From: Bacteroidales bacterium
Lineage (GTDB): Bacteria > Bacteroidota > Bacteroidia > Bacteroidales > VadinHA17
DNA length: 10,694 nucleotides
Assembly: GCA_031285575.1 (NCBI GenBank)
Contig: JAITVX010000076.1
Coordinates: 1 to 10,694, forward strand
Reading direction: 5' to 3'
A program made the position numbers and the translations under genes. Every line of letters starts with the position of its first letter. The stretch's first letter is position 1. Below the pieces are notes generated by a model. That model was not told the DNA's origin, did not search any database, and was given only the letters and a program-made list of their open reading frames with translations. Of the stretch, positions 1 through 6,337 are shown piece by piece.

Positions 1-13
1 ACTGTCCAAATCA

Positions 14-52
14 TTTGGAGTAAAAACTGTGACTACACGCTTTTACTCCAAA
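14..52. repeat. 12-bp perfect inverted repeat upstream of truncated HTH gene
   Basis: TTTGGAGTAAAA at 14-25 is exactly complementary to TTTTACTCCAAA at 41-52, with a 15-nt loop. It ends 22 nt before the ATG of the helix-turn-helix gene. It could be an operator for that gene, a binding site in the original element, or a terminator of a gene to the left. The loop is long for an intrinsic terminator and no pure T-tract follows, so an operator-type site is the better guess. Only the repeat itself is observed. Confidence 0.5.
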
Positions 53-74
53 GAATGCAGTCATAAAGCGGACA

Positions 75-278
75 ATGCACGAAAAAAAAGCCGAACGGAA
101 AGAAGCCAAGCAACAAGAATTGATTGCTCTAATTCCGAACAACCGCTCCTGCATTTCCATTGCTGAAGCGGTTTTACTATTCGGTATTTCGAAAGATACC
201 ATTTATCGCCTTGTGCGTTTGGGAAAAATTCTTTTTATTAAAAATGCTCTTTTCATATTCTTTACTTTTAATGTTTAA
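75..278 (+). pseudogene. 5' fragment of a mobile-element helix-turn-helix (excisionase-like) protein
   Basis: The first ~52 residues read as the N-terminus of the small MerR/excisionase-like HTH proteins carried next to integrases in Bacteroides conjugative and mobilizable elements. There is a charged Lys/Glu-rich start, then ISIAEAVLLFGISKDTIYRL at about residues 28-47 (helix-turn-helix) and VRLGKI. Family members normally go on with a short wing and a second half of 50 or more residues. Here similarity stops after GKI (about position 230-235) and the frame runs into an AT-rich hydrophobic tail ending at 278, so the gene is cut by a junction. The frame is open for about 14 codons upstream of the chosen ATG, so the start is not certain. 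The fragment would encode recognition helices without the wing and is probably not functional. Family assignment is from recalled motif similarity. Confidence 0.7.
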
Positions 279-292
279 TATTCTCTTAACTA

Positions 293-1657
293 TTACCTTC
301 TTCTTGTTTCACTGCTGCTTCTCGATACAGAATTTGAGCCCGATTGGGTTCTTGTTCCGGTTGAGGTTCCGGAGTCAGAAAAGCGCCGTGTAGAAGTCCC
401 TGTTGCCGGCTGCCTTGCGGCAGAAGCCGAAGGTTGTACTGCCTTTCTTTCCTGCGGCGAGTCTGTTCTGCTTACGGAACTCTGTCCTGAAGCGCCGGTT
501 CGTCTGCTTGTGGAAGAAGCACCGGTTGCCGGTCTTGCTACATTTCTCGTTGCCGCTCCTGAAGATGAAGACTGTACGGAACTCCTTTCCGGTGAACCTG
601 TTCTACCTGCGGAACTTTGCCCTGAAGCGCCGGTTCGCCTGTTTGTAGAAGAGGCGCTAGTTGCCGGCCTTGCTGCATTTTCTGCCGCAGCTCCCGATGT
701 TCTTCTTCCGGAAGATACGTTCGATCTATTTGCGTTTGTTACAGGTCTGCGGCTGGCATCGGTTGCCCTAACACTCTCCTGACGCCTGTTGCTGTTTCCA
801 TAAGTAGATATGTACAGGGCTTCGCCACGTGAACGTTCGTCGGGACGCGAATAGGTAGTTCTGTAATGTCCCGATCTTATATTTCTTGTAACAGTGTTTG
901 AATATACATGATGCGGACGGTAGTAGTAGCGATGCCAGTAGTCGTGACGGTGATGGGCGCTGCGATGGTAGCTGGCATAATACCGGTCGTGCCAGTTGTT
1001 GTGATAGCCATAGTAATAGTGCCAGTAGTAGGGTCTCCACGGTTTCCAGTAGGAGGGGTAATATCCCCAGTACCACGACGACCGCCATACTACATACCCC
1101 GGACGATATATATATGTTATTACCGGCCATGCGGAAACTTCTACCACTGTGGTTGTAACAGTAACAGTGTTTCTTCCGTTTACGCTTGCAGCATTGCCTG
1201 TGTATCCGGGATTGGGAGTTCCGGCCATATTCCCGTTGACCGGTTCAATAATATAGTTTTTGCCGTAAAGCTCCTCGTCGCCGGTAAGTTGCAGCGAAAT
1301 ATTGCCATAACTGTCTCTTTCTACAGTAAAGACTGCAACATCCTGTTTTTCCATTCTGCTTAATGCAACCTGCAGCACAATATTATGCACATTATTGTAC
1401 TCGTTGTCATAAACACTTATATAGTCAATCTGACTGTCGCCATTAAGGTCAAGATTATTTATTCTTGAACTTTCGTCGTTCAGGCTTCTTTCAAACCCTT
1501 CAAGAGTTTCCGACTCCTGAAAAAGTTTCATGACTGCATACAGATTAAGATTATCGCCGGGTAATCCGAGATAGTCTTCTCCATTATTTTGCGCCAGCGC
1601 TCCCGAACCTGTTATCAGAAGGGCTGTCATTGCGAATGCTGTAACTATAGTTTTCAT
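293..1657 (-). CDS. Secreted Tyr/Trp/His-rich protein with Ser/Arg/Thr-rich C-terminal tail
   Basis: A 454-aa protein. The start chosen is the ATG at 1657, because it opens a clear signal peptide (MKTIVTAFAMTALLITGSGALAQ, cleavage expected after ALAQ); an upstream in-frame ATG at 1738 would bury it. Residues ~25-150 form a mixed folded domain with Asp/Asn-rich segments (LDLNGDSQIDYISVYDNEYNN, then LQVALS...QDVAVFTVERD) also seen in uncharacterised Bacteroidota secreted proteins. Residues ~180-260 are extremely rich in Tyr, Trp and His (WYWGYYPSYWKPWRPYYW). The last ~150 residues are low-complexity Ser/Arg/Thr/Ala and contain a 45-residue duplication. It is probably exported to the periplasm or surface. 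The function is unknown; a cell-envelope stress or matrix role is only a guess. It stands alone, with about 180 nt separating it from tcdA. No promoter fitting the consensus well was found. Confidence 0.85.
   Translation of the reverse strand: MKTIVTAFAMTALLITGSGALAQNNGEDYLGLPGDNLNLYAVMKLFQESETLEGFERSLNDESSRINNLDLNGDSQIDYISVYDNEYNNVHNIVLQVALSRMEKQDVAVFTVERDSYGNISLQLTGDEELYGKNYIIEPVNGNMAGTPNPGYTGNAASVNGRNTVTVTTTVVEVSAWPVITYIYRPGYVVWRSSWYWGYYPSYWKPWRPYYWHYYYGYHNNWHDRYYASYHRSAHHRHDYWHRYYYRPHHVYSNTVTRNIRSGHYRTTYSRPDERSRGEALYISTYGNSNRRQESVRATDASRRPVTNANRSNVSSGRRTSGAAAENAARPATSASSTNRRTGASGQSSAGRTGSPERSSVQSSSSGAATRNVARPATGASSTSRRTGASGQSSVSRTDSPQERKAVQPSASAARQPATGTSTRRFSDSGTSTGTRTQSGSNSVSRSSSETRRR
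461..695 (-). repeat. Two imperfect direct copies, period 135 bp (45 codons), inside the secreted-protein gene
   Basis: The segment 461-560 matches 596-695 with a fixed offset of 135 bp; for example the shared CCTGAAGCGCCGGTTCG starts at 486 and at 621. In protein terms ARPATSASSTNRRTGASGQS is followed 45 residues later by ARPATGASSTSRRTGASGQS. The unit is a whole number of codons, so copy number can change without a frameshift. The copies differ at scattered, often third-codon positions, so the duplication is not recent. Confidence 0.85.
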
Positions 1658-1838
1658 TTTTTTATGATTTATAGTGTTTCTGTTAAAGTATAATACAAAT
1701 GCCATACCAATTATTTTCACAGTGGTGTAAGCACACATGGCATTGCCGATGAAATATCTTCTGATAAAGTGATTATGGGTGTTAATATTTTTTTACTCCG
1801 TGCAAAACCAGGCGAAAGACAGTGACGATACATGGCGG

Positions 1839-2561
1839 TTATGTTTTCAGCCCGGCAAGGTTTCTTATTACGGCCGAAGCGCACATGATGCCAAACAATG
1901 CCGGCATGTACGAAACTGTTCCGACAACAGAGGCCTTGTTCATTTCTCCGGTAACTGCAATTACTTTTGATTTGTCGGGCTTCTCAGGCGACCACACGGC
2001 TGTAAAACCGTTACGGATACCCATGCGATGGATTCTTTTTCGTATTATTCTTGCCAAGGGGCAGTTTACGGTTTCGGATATGTCGGAAACTCTTATCTGC
2101 CCGGGGTCAACCTTGCCACCAGAGCCCATGGAACTTACAAGGGGAATGCGTCTGCATACAGTATGATGGATGAGAAATACCTTTGGCGACAGGGTGTCTA
2201 TTGCGTCAACCACACTGTCGAACCCGCGGTCGAGTATTTCAATCATTCTCCCGTCGCGAATGAACTCTCTGACTACTGTAAGTTTCAGCTCCGGATTTAT
2301 ATCGAGCAGCCGTTCGCCAAGCACATCGGCCTTGTATCGGCCTTCGGTGCTTGTGAGTGCGGGCAGTTGCCTGTTTCTGTTCGATGCACTTACGGTGTCG
2401 CCGTCAACAATTGTCATTGAACCTATGCCCGAACGGCATAACATTTCGGCTGCCCACGAGCCTACGCCGCCAAGCCCCACCACCAGCACTCTGGCCGATT
2501 CGAGGGCTGAAAGCTTCTCTTTGCCGAGGAGCGTTTCCGTACGTAAAAGCCATTCATTCAT
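1839..2561 (-). CDS. tcdA: tRNA threonylcarbamoyladenosine dehydratase (TcdA/CsdL family)
   Basis: A 240-aa ThiF/E1-like protein that should use ATP to cyclise t6A at position 37 of ANN-decoding tRNAs into ct6A, in the cytoplasm. The family hallmarks are visible: an N-terminal helix with R7, the nucleotide-binding loop GLGGVGS at 29-35, the acidic VDGDTVSASNRNRQ at 52-65, VDAIDTLSPK at 118-127, and the late segment GEMNKASVVGTVSYMPALFG typical of TcdA rather than of MoeB or ThiF. It is close to the usual Bacteroidota length and lacks the long C-terminal extension of the Escherichia coli enzyme. The start codon overlaps the stop of the tatD-family gene (ATGA at 2558-2561), so the two are almost certainly co-transcribed and translationally coupled. 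Confidence 0.93.
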   Translation of the reverse strand: MNEWLLRTETLLGKEKLSALESARVLVVGLGGVGSWAAEMLCRSGIGSMTIVDGDTVSASNRNRQLPALTSTEGRYKADVLGERLLDINPELKLTVVREFIRDGRMIEILDRGFDSVVDAIDTLSPKVFLIHHTVCRRIPLVSSMGSGGKVDPGQIRVSDISETVNCPLARIIRKRIHRMGIRNGFTAVWSPEKPDKSKVIAVTGEMNKASVVGTVSYMPALFGIMCASAVIRNLAGLKT

Positions 2562-3235
2562 TTTGCAAAAACATGTATTGTGTTTAAAAATACTTTCCCG
2601 CAGTTTGCGGCAATCTGTTCCTTTAGCTCCTGTGTTGTGAGGCCAAGGGCGGCTGCCGTTTTTTCATAAATAATTCTGATGTCGGCGCCGCTTCCGTCGG
2701 TTTCGAGAAACAGCCTGCATGCAGGAATGGTGCGTAGCAGCTCCGGAAACAGGGGCGTTAAAACATATCCGTGCCACAGCGACAGATACATCCCCTTGGA
2801 TACAAGCTGCTGTGCAAGGGCTTTTTTTCCCCTGAAGCCGTGTATGAGCCACGGCATTGCGGGTTTCAGCCTGCGGAATGACGACAGCAGTTCTTCCCAC
2901 GCTCCTGCACAGTGTATTATAAGCGGCTTCTGCAGATTTTCGGAAATACGCACCTGTTCTTCAAATGTTTTTAGCTGTAATGCCGCAGGGGCTCCCTTTA
3001 ATGTGTCGAAACCGGCTTCGCCTATGGCGGTAACCGCACTGTGGCCACCATAATGTTTTACAAAGTCGAGCTGGGCGCCATAATTCGACTGCTCTGCAAA
3101 CCATGGATGAATGCCCACAGAGAATGCCATGCCTTCGCACAATGCCGGAACTGATGCTTCGTGGGCCATAAGGTTTTCAACAGTGAATATTCCCTTTGCG
3201 GGCTTTGAGTTGTGGCTGTGGATATCGATATACAT
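2558..3235 (-). CDS. TatD-family metal-dependent hydrolase (putative deoxyribonuclease)
   Basis: A 225-aa TIM-barrel amidohydrolase of the TatD family, known as divalent-metal-dependent 3'-5' nucleases acting on DNA. The metal ligands are in place: H6 and H8 in the N-terminal DIHSHN, E73 in GEAGFD, H108 in IIHC, H132 in LIHGF, and D180 in LETDGSG; GIHPW at 41-45 is another family signature. It is shorter than E. coli TatD or YcfH (about 260), as is common in Bacteroidota. It is the first gene of a two-gene unit with tcdA, overlapping it by 4 nt. A 12-bp palindrome, ATTTCCGGAAAT (3234-3245), overlaps the ATG and the presumed ribosome-binding region. Substrate and physiological role are not shown by the sequence. 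Confidence 0.9.
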   Translation of the reverse strand: MYIDIHSHNSKPAKGIFTVENLMAHEASVPALCEGMAFSVGIHPWFAEQSNYGAQLDFVKHYGGHSAVTAIGEAGFDTLKGAPAALQLKTFEEQVRISENLQKPLIIHCAGAWEELLSSFRRLKPAMPWLIHGFRGKKALAQQLVSKGMYLSLWHGYVLTPLFPELLRTIPACRLFLETDGSGADIRIIYEKTAAALGLTTQELKEQIAANCGKVFLNTIHVFAK

Positions 3236-3276
3236 TTCCGGAAATCAGTATGCAGTACACTGTTATTATTTCCCGG

Positions 3277-3284
3277 CAAAGATA
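3277..3284 (-). promoter_or_regulatory. Candidate -7 element for the tatD-tcdA unit
   Basis: On the minus strand this reads TATCTTTG, an exact match to the Bacteroidota -7 consensus TAnnTTTG, ending 41 nt upstream of the TatD-family start. No convincing TTG-type -33 element is seen at the usual 19-21 bp distance, so the call rests on half of the signal. Confidence 0.4.
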
Positions 3285-3368
3285 TGAAATAGTTATGAGT
3301 TGTTCCCTGTAACTGTTTTTAGCCAGGGCAAACGCATTAAACTGGCTTTTACGGTGTTTTTGCATCAA

Positions 3369-3548
3369 TTGGCTCAACCTTCATGCAGTGGTGCGGGAGA
3401 CTTGCGCCGGTTGGCGCAACCTTCATGCAGTGGTGCAGGAGACTTGCGCCGGTTGACGCAACCTTCGCGCAGTGGTGCGGGAGACTTGCGCCGGTTGGCG
3501 CAACCTTCGCGCAGTGGTGCGGGAGACTTGCGCCGGTTGACGCAACTG
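3369..3548. repeat. Intergenic minisatellite: four 42-bp tandem units, each with a hairpin
   Basis: Units begin at 3375, 3417, 3459 and 3501 (CAACCTTC...), followed by a broken fifth start at 3543. They differ at only a few positions: CATGCAG in units 1-2 against CGCGCAG in units 3-4, one G/A change in unit 2, and GGCGCAA alternating with GACGCAA at the unit ends. Each unit boundary forms a stem TTGCGCC-GGTT-GGCGCAA (3402-3419, 3444-3461, 3486-3503, 3528-3545); stems 1 and 3 are perfect and stems 2 and 4 have one mismatch. Because 42 is a multiple of three, the array is open in several frames, which yields spurious repetitive ORFs. It lies between the 3' end of the glycerate kinase gene and the 5' side of tatD. 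Its function is unknown. Confidence 0.92.
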
Positions 3549-3782
3549 TATTTATTTTTTTTATTAATCTTTTAAATTAAAGCAGAACTGCAATGCATTG
3601 CGGCTATACGGCGAAGCGGCAAAACACTGCGGCCTGCCCGAATAACAGCCGGCCGGCAACAAACCTGACACATAAAATTTCGTGCGTTTGCCCTGGTTAA
3701 GAAATGGAATGTGAAAATACGCAGTATTTCGGAGCGAAATCTTCGCGGAGTATGGAAAAAAATATCTACGTACAGTAACTGA
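3549..3782. other. Non-coding stretch between minisatellite and glycerate kinase gene
   Basis: No supported gene was found here. It contains an AT-rich run (about 3550-3580), a 12-bp perfect palindrome GCAATGCATTGC (3590-3601), the palindrome GCCGGCCGGC in the 3640-3655 area, and a small stem ATTTCG-GAG-CGAAAT (3726-3740) that could help end transcription from the glycerate kinase gene, although no T-tract follows. The short minus-strand open frame here overlaps the end of the kinase gene and has no recognisable motif. Confidence 0.5.
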
Positions 3783-5123
3783 TTATTCCCGGTCAACAAT
3801 AACGATAACAATATCCATTACGTTGGTGAGCGAGGGGCCGGTTATAATGTGGCCGGATGAATGTTTGAAAAAGTTATATGAATTGAAATCCGACAGGTAA
3901 GTGTCAGGGTCGAGTCCTTTCTGCAGGGCTGTTGCCGCCGTTTCCGAATCGACAACTGCGCCTGCGGCGTCGGTTGGGCCATCGGTACCGTCGGTGCCGG
4001 CGCACAGAATGGTTATCCCGCGTTTGTTGCGCAGCAGCCGTGCACACAGCAATGCAAGGTGCTGGTTTCTGCCTCCTGTTCCGCTGCCTGATGTTTTTAC
4101 TGTTGTTTCGCCGCCAAAAAGCAGGCAGGCCGGTTTTGTGGCGGAAGCATCGGCCTGGTATCTTAGAGCCGTTTCAACAAGGTATTCAGAAACCGGCGCA
4201 ACGTCGCCCTGCAAGCAGTTGTCAACAATGACTGTGGCGAGGTTTAACTCCGCCGCCTTCAGCCTTGCGCTTTCGAGGGCTATGCGATTGCTGCCTGTAA
4301 TGATGTTGGAAACGCTGTTGAAAACAGGGTCGCCGGGCTTTGGGGTTTCGGTTTTGCCGCCATTTGCACCGTCGAAAAGGAATTTGATGATGCGGGAAGG
4401 GAGCGCTTCTCTGATTCCGTATTTGTCGATAACGTCAATTGCATCGGCGAATGTTGTTGGATCGGGGGCGGTTGGGCCCGATGCAATAACGTCGAGCAGG
4501 TCGCCGGTTACATCTGAAAGTATAAGGCTTACTGTCTGCGCCGGATATATGGCAACGGCAAGCCGGCCGCCTTTAATGCCGGACAGGTGTTTGCGTACGG
4601 CGTTTATTTCGTTTATTGTGGCTCCGCTCGTAACGAGCATGTCGTTTACCGCAGCAATGTCGTCTGCTGTCAGTTCTTCCGGAGCGTCGCACAGCAATGA
4701 TGACCCTCCGCCTGAAAGCAGGCATATTACAAGATCGGTGGCGCCAGCCCGGCGGGCAATATCGAGCACGGCGGCCGAGGCTTCAAAACCGTTATGGTCG
4801 GGCACCGGGTGACCGGCTTCTGATACTGTAATTTTTTTCAGTTCAACAGCATGGCCGTATTTAACTATTACGCGGCCTCCGGTAATTCTGCTGCCAAGTA
4901 TCTTTTCCATCTCAAGTGCCATCATTGCGCTTGCTTTTCCTGCACCGATTACCCAGATATTTTCCATGTCGCCAAGCGAATATTCAATGCCGGCTATGCG
5001 AAGCATGTTTCTTTCAACCGAAACGGTGCTTGATACAAGTCTGTCCGGCATTACACTGTTTACTGCTGCCCTGAATATCTGTTCGGCTGTATGCCGGCGG
5101 TTTGTGCTGTGATGACTGTTCAT
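3783..5123 (-). CDS. Glycerate 2-kinase, MOFRL/DUF4147 family
   Basis: A 446-aa protein of the GckA/TtuD type, which phosphorylates D-glycerate with ATP to 2-phosphoglycerate (family knowledge). Visible signatures in order: VIGAGKASAMMALEME at ~58-73, EAGHPVPDHNG at 102-112, LLSGGGSSLL at 135-144, INEINAVRKHLSGIKGG near 170-186, LSDVTGDLLDVIASGPTAPD near 205-225, then the C-terminal MOFRL domain with GGETTV, GTGGRNQHLAL, GTDGTDGPTDAAGA (from residue ~376) and TGPSLTNVMD at the end. The length fits the family. Some members were once annotated hydroxypyruvate reductase. It starts 38 nt after the stop of the zinc-ribbon membrane protein gene, so the two probably form an operon. No glycerate transporter or tartronate gene is next to it, so the source of its substrate is not shown. 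Confidence 0.92.
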   Translation of the reverse strand: MNSHHSTNRRHTAEQIFRAAVNSVMPDRLVSSTVSVERNMLRIAGIEYSLGDMENIWVIGAGKASAMMALEMEKILGSRITGGRVIVKYGHAVELKKITVSEAGHPVPDHNGFEASAAVLDIARRAGATDLVICLLSGGGSSLLCDAPEELTADDIAAVNDMLVTSGATINEINAVRKHLSGIKGGRLAVAIYPAQTVSLILSDVTGDLLDVIASGPTAPDPTTFADAIDVIDKYGIREALPSRIIKFLFDGANGGKTETPKPGDPVFNSVSNIITGSNRIALESARLKAAELNLATVIVDNCLQGDVAPVSEYLVETALRYQADASATKPACLLFGGETTVKTSGSGTGGRNQHLALLCARLLRNKRGITILCAGTDGTDGPTDAAGAVVDSETAATALQKGLDPDTYLSDFNSYNFFKHSSGHIITGPSLTNVMDIVIVIVDRE

Positions 5124-5161
5124 CGTAATTGAGAGTTAAAAACGTCGAGCTGCATGATGCT

Positions 5162-6250
5162 TTATTTGTCTATTGCAACTTTTGCGCCGCACGACGAACA
5201 GAATGGCAGGTGGACAAAGTTGCGGGTGCCGCAGTTGTTGCAGTTTTTGAACAGTTCCATTCCGCAGTGGCGGCAAAATGTGGTTGCCGATTTGTATGTA
5301 TCGGCGTCGGCTGTGCGCACGGCAGGAAATTCCCATTTGTAAAGAAAGAAGTCTTTCCCGCACGATGGGCAGAAGTGGTTTTCGAGGGCTTTTTCGGCAG
5401 TGGCTGCCTGTATGCTTTTGGCGCGTTCCTGGGTTGATATTTTTAGTTCGGCCTGTTTTTGTTCGATGAACAGGCGTATGCGCCTTATTGCATACCATCC
5501 GAGGCCGGTGGACAGGAGTACGCCAACGGAATAGCGAACGTAGCCGCCATAGCTTGGCAGGTAGGGTACGAGGCCAAAAAAGAAGGCATAGAGGGAAAAG
5601 AGTGTGAAGCCGAAGTAGAGCGGGTAGTAGCGGTGGCGGCGGTAGCGGACGAAGAAAAAGATGCCGAGGGCCAGCACCGGGGCTACGAAGATGAGGCGGA
5701 TGAGGAATACTTTAAGTTCGTAGCGCTTGAGGGCGGTTTCGTATTGTTTGTAGGTTTCGGCCTGCCTGCTGTCGATGGTTTGCTGTATTTCGTTTTTGAG
5801 GTTTTCGGTCTGGTCTGTCTGTTGCTGCAGTGCGTCGAGCTGCTGGCGCCATTGCTGTTCAACGTTGCGAAGTTCGTCGAGGCGGCGTGCGCGGTCAACC
5901 ACCTCGCGGTCTTTGTCGGGTGTGCCGAGGGTTTTGCGCGTTTGCAGCCAGTTGTCGAACGATTCCTTGGCAACGGCGTAGTTGTTTTGCGCTGTTTCGA
6001 TTGTTCTCTCTACGGTTTCTCTTTTCGAGTATAGCTCTTCGAGTGTAGCGTCGTGTATTTCGAGGTCGCCGGCAACGGTCTGGCTCAGTGTTTTGTCTTC
6101 AAAATCTTCAGGATATGGCCTTGTGGCCGTACTGTCGAGGTCGCCGATGATGCGGTTGGACAGGAGGATGAGAAACAGGCAGAGGATTGATGAGATGGAG
6201 TAATAGACCATACGCGATGTGCGTTCGAGTTTTTTACTGTTGAGTTCCAT
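5162..6250 (-). CDS. Membrane protein with coiled coil and C-terminal double zinc ribbon
   Basis: A 362-aa protein that I do not recognise as a named family. Order: a short basic N-terminus, TM helix ~15-36, a long charged Gln/Glu-rich coiled coil ~65-175, three further hydrophobic helices ~181-201, ~208-231 and ~237-257, a second charged helix ~262-290, then four CxxC knuckles: C294/C297 (CPSC), C326/C329 (CRHC), C337/C340 (CNNC) and C351/C354 (CSSC). These should bind two zinc ions as ribbons. The basic RYRRHR after helix 2 and RRIR after helix 4 suggest that the ribbons are cytoplasmic and, with four helices, that the coiled coil lies outside the membrane. Such ribbons often serve protein or nucleic-acid contact, so a sensor or scaffold role is possible but only inferred. 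It precedes the glycerate kinase gene by 38 nt and has a good Bacteroidota promoter upstream. Confidence 0.85.
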   Translation of the reverse strand: MELNSKKLERTSRMVYYSISSILCLFLILLSNRIIGDLDSTATRPYPEDFEDKTLSQTVAGDLEIHDATLEELYSKRETVERTIETAQNNYAVAKESFDNWLQTRKTLGTPDKDREVVDRARRLDELRNVEQQWRQQLDALQQQTDQTENLKNEIQQTIDSRQAETYKQYETALKRYELKVFLIRLIFVAPVLALGIFFFVRYRRHRYYPLYFGFTLFSLYAFFFGLVPYLPSYGGYVRYSVGVLLSTGLGWYAIRRIRLFIEQKQAELKISTQERAKSIQAATAEKALENHFCPSCGKDFFLYKWEFPAVRTADADTYKSATTFCRHCGMELFKNCNNCGTRNFVHLPFCSSCGAKVAIDK

Positions 6251-6285
6251 AATAATAGTATGGGTGTTATTTTTAGTTATTACTG

Positions 6286-6314
6286 CAAAGTTAATTTAAA
6301 TATTCAAGACACAA
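6286..6314 (-). promoter_or_regulatory. Bacteroidota-type promoter for the zinc-ribbon protein / glycerate kinase unit
   Basis: On the minus strand there is TTG at 6314-6312 (-33 region), 18 nt of spacing, then TAACTTTG at 6293-6286, an exact match to TAnnTTTG. Transcription would begin near 6280, about 30 nt before the ATG at 6250. A small inverted repeat CACAA-TT-TTGTG (6310-6321) overlaps the -33 element and could be an operator. Confidence 0.55.
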
Positions 6315-6337
6315 TTTTGTGCTTCTGTTTTTATCTG

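Noticed and set aside
1774..1784. 11-nt word TATGGGTGTTA shared with 6259-6269, both upstream of minus-strand genes.
   Set aside because: The two copies lie at very different distances from the start codons (about 116 and 9 nt) and the flanks do not match, so chance is the simplest explanation.
3369..3548. CRISPR array.
   Set aside because: The repeated unit is contiguous 42 bp with no unique spacers, and no cas genes are nearby.
3300..3580. Plus-strand open frames across the minisatellite that encode a 14-residue repeated peptide (RLAQPSCSGAGDLR-like).
   Set aside because: A 42-bp unit without stops is automatically open over the whole array; two frames are open at once, there is no convincing start region, and variation between units is not biased to third positions. 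The DNA repeat explains it.
3901..4812. 303-residue plus-strand open frame.
   Set aside because: It is antisense to the well-supported glycerate kinase gene and has no protein-like motifs.
5459..6034. 191-residue plus-strand open frame.
   Set aside because: It is antisense to the coiled-coil region of the zinc-ribbon protein; its Val/Glu-rich composition is a by-product of Gln/Glu codons on the other strand.
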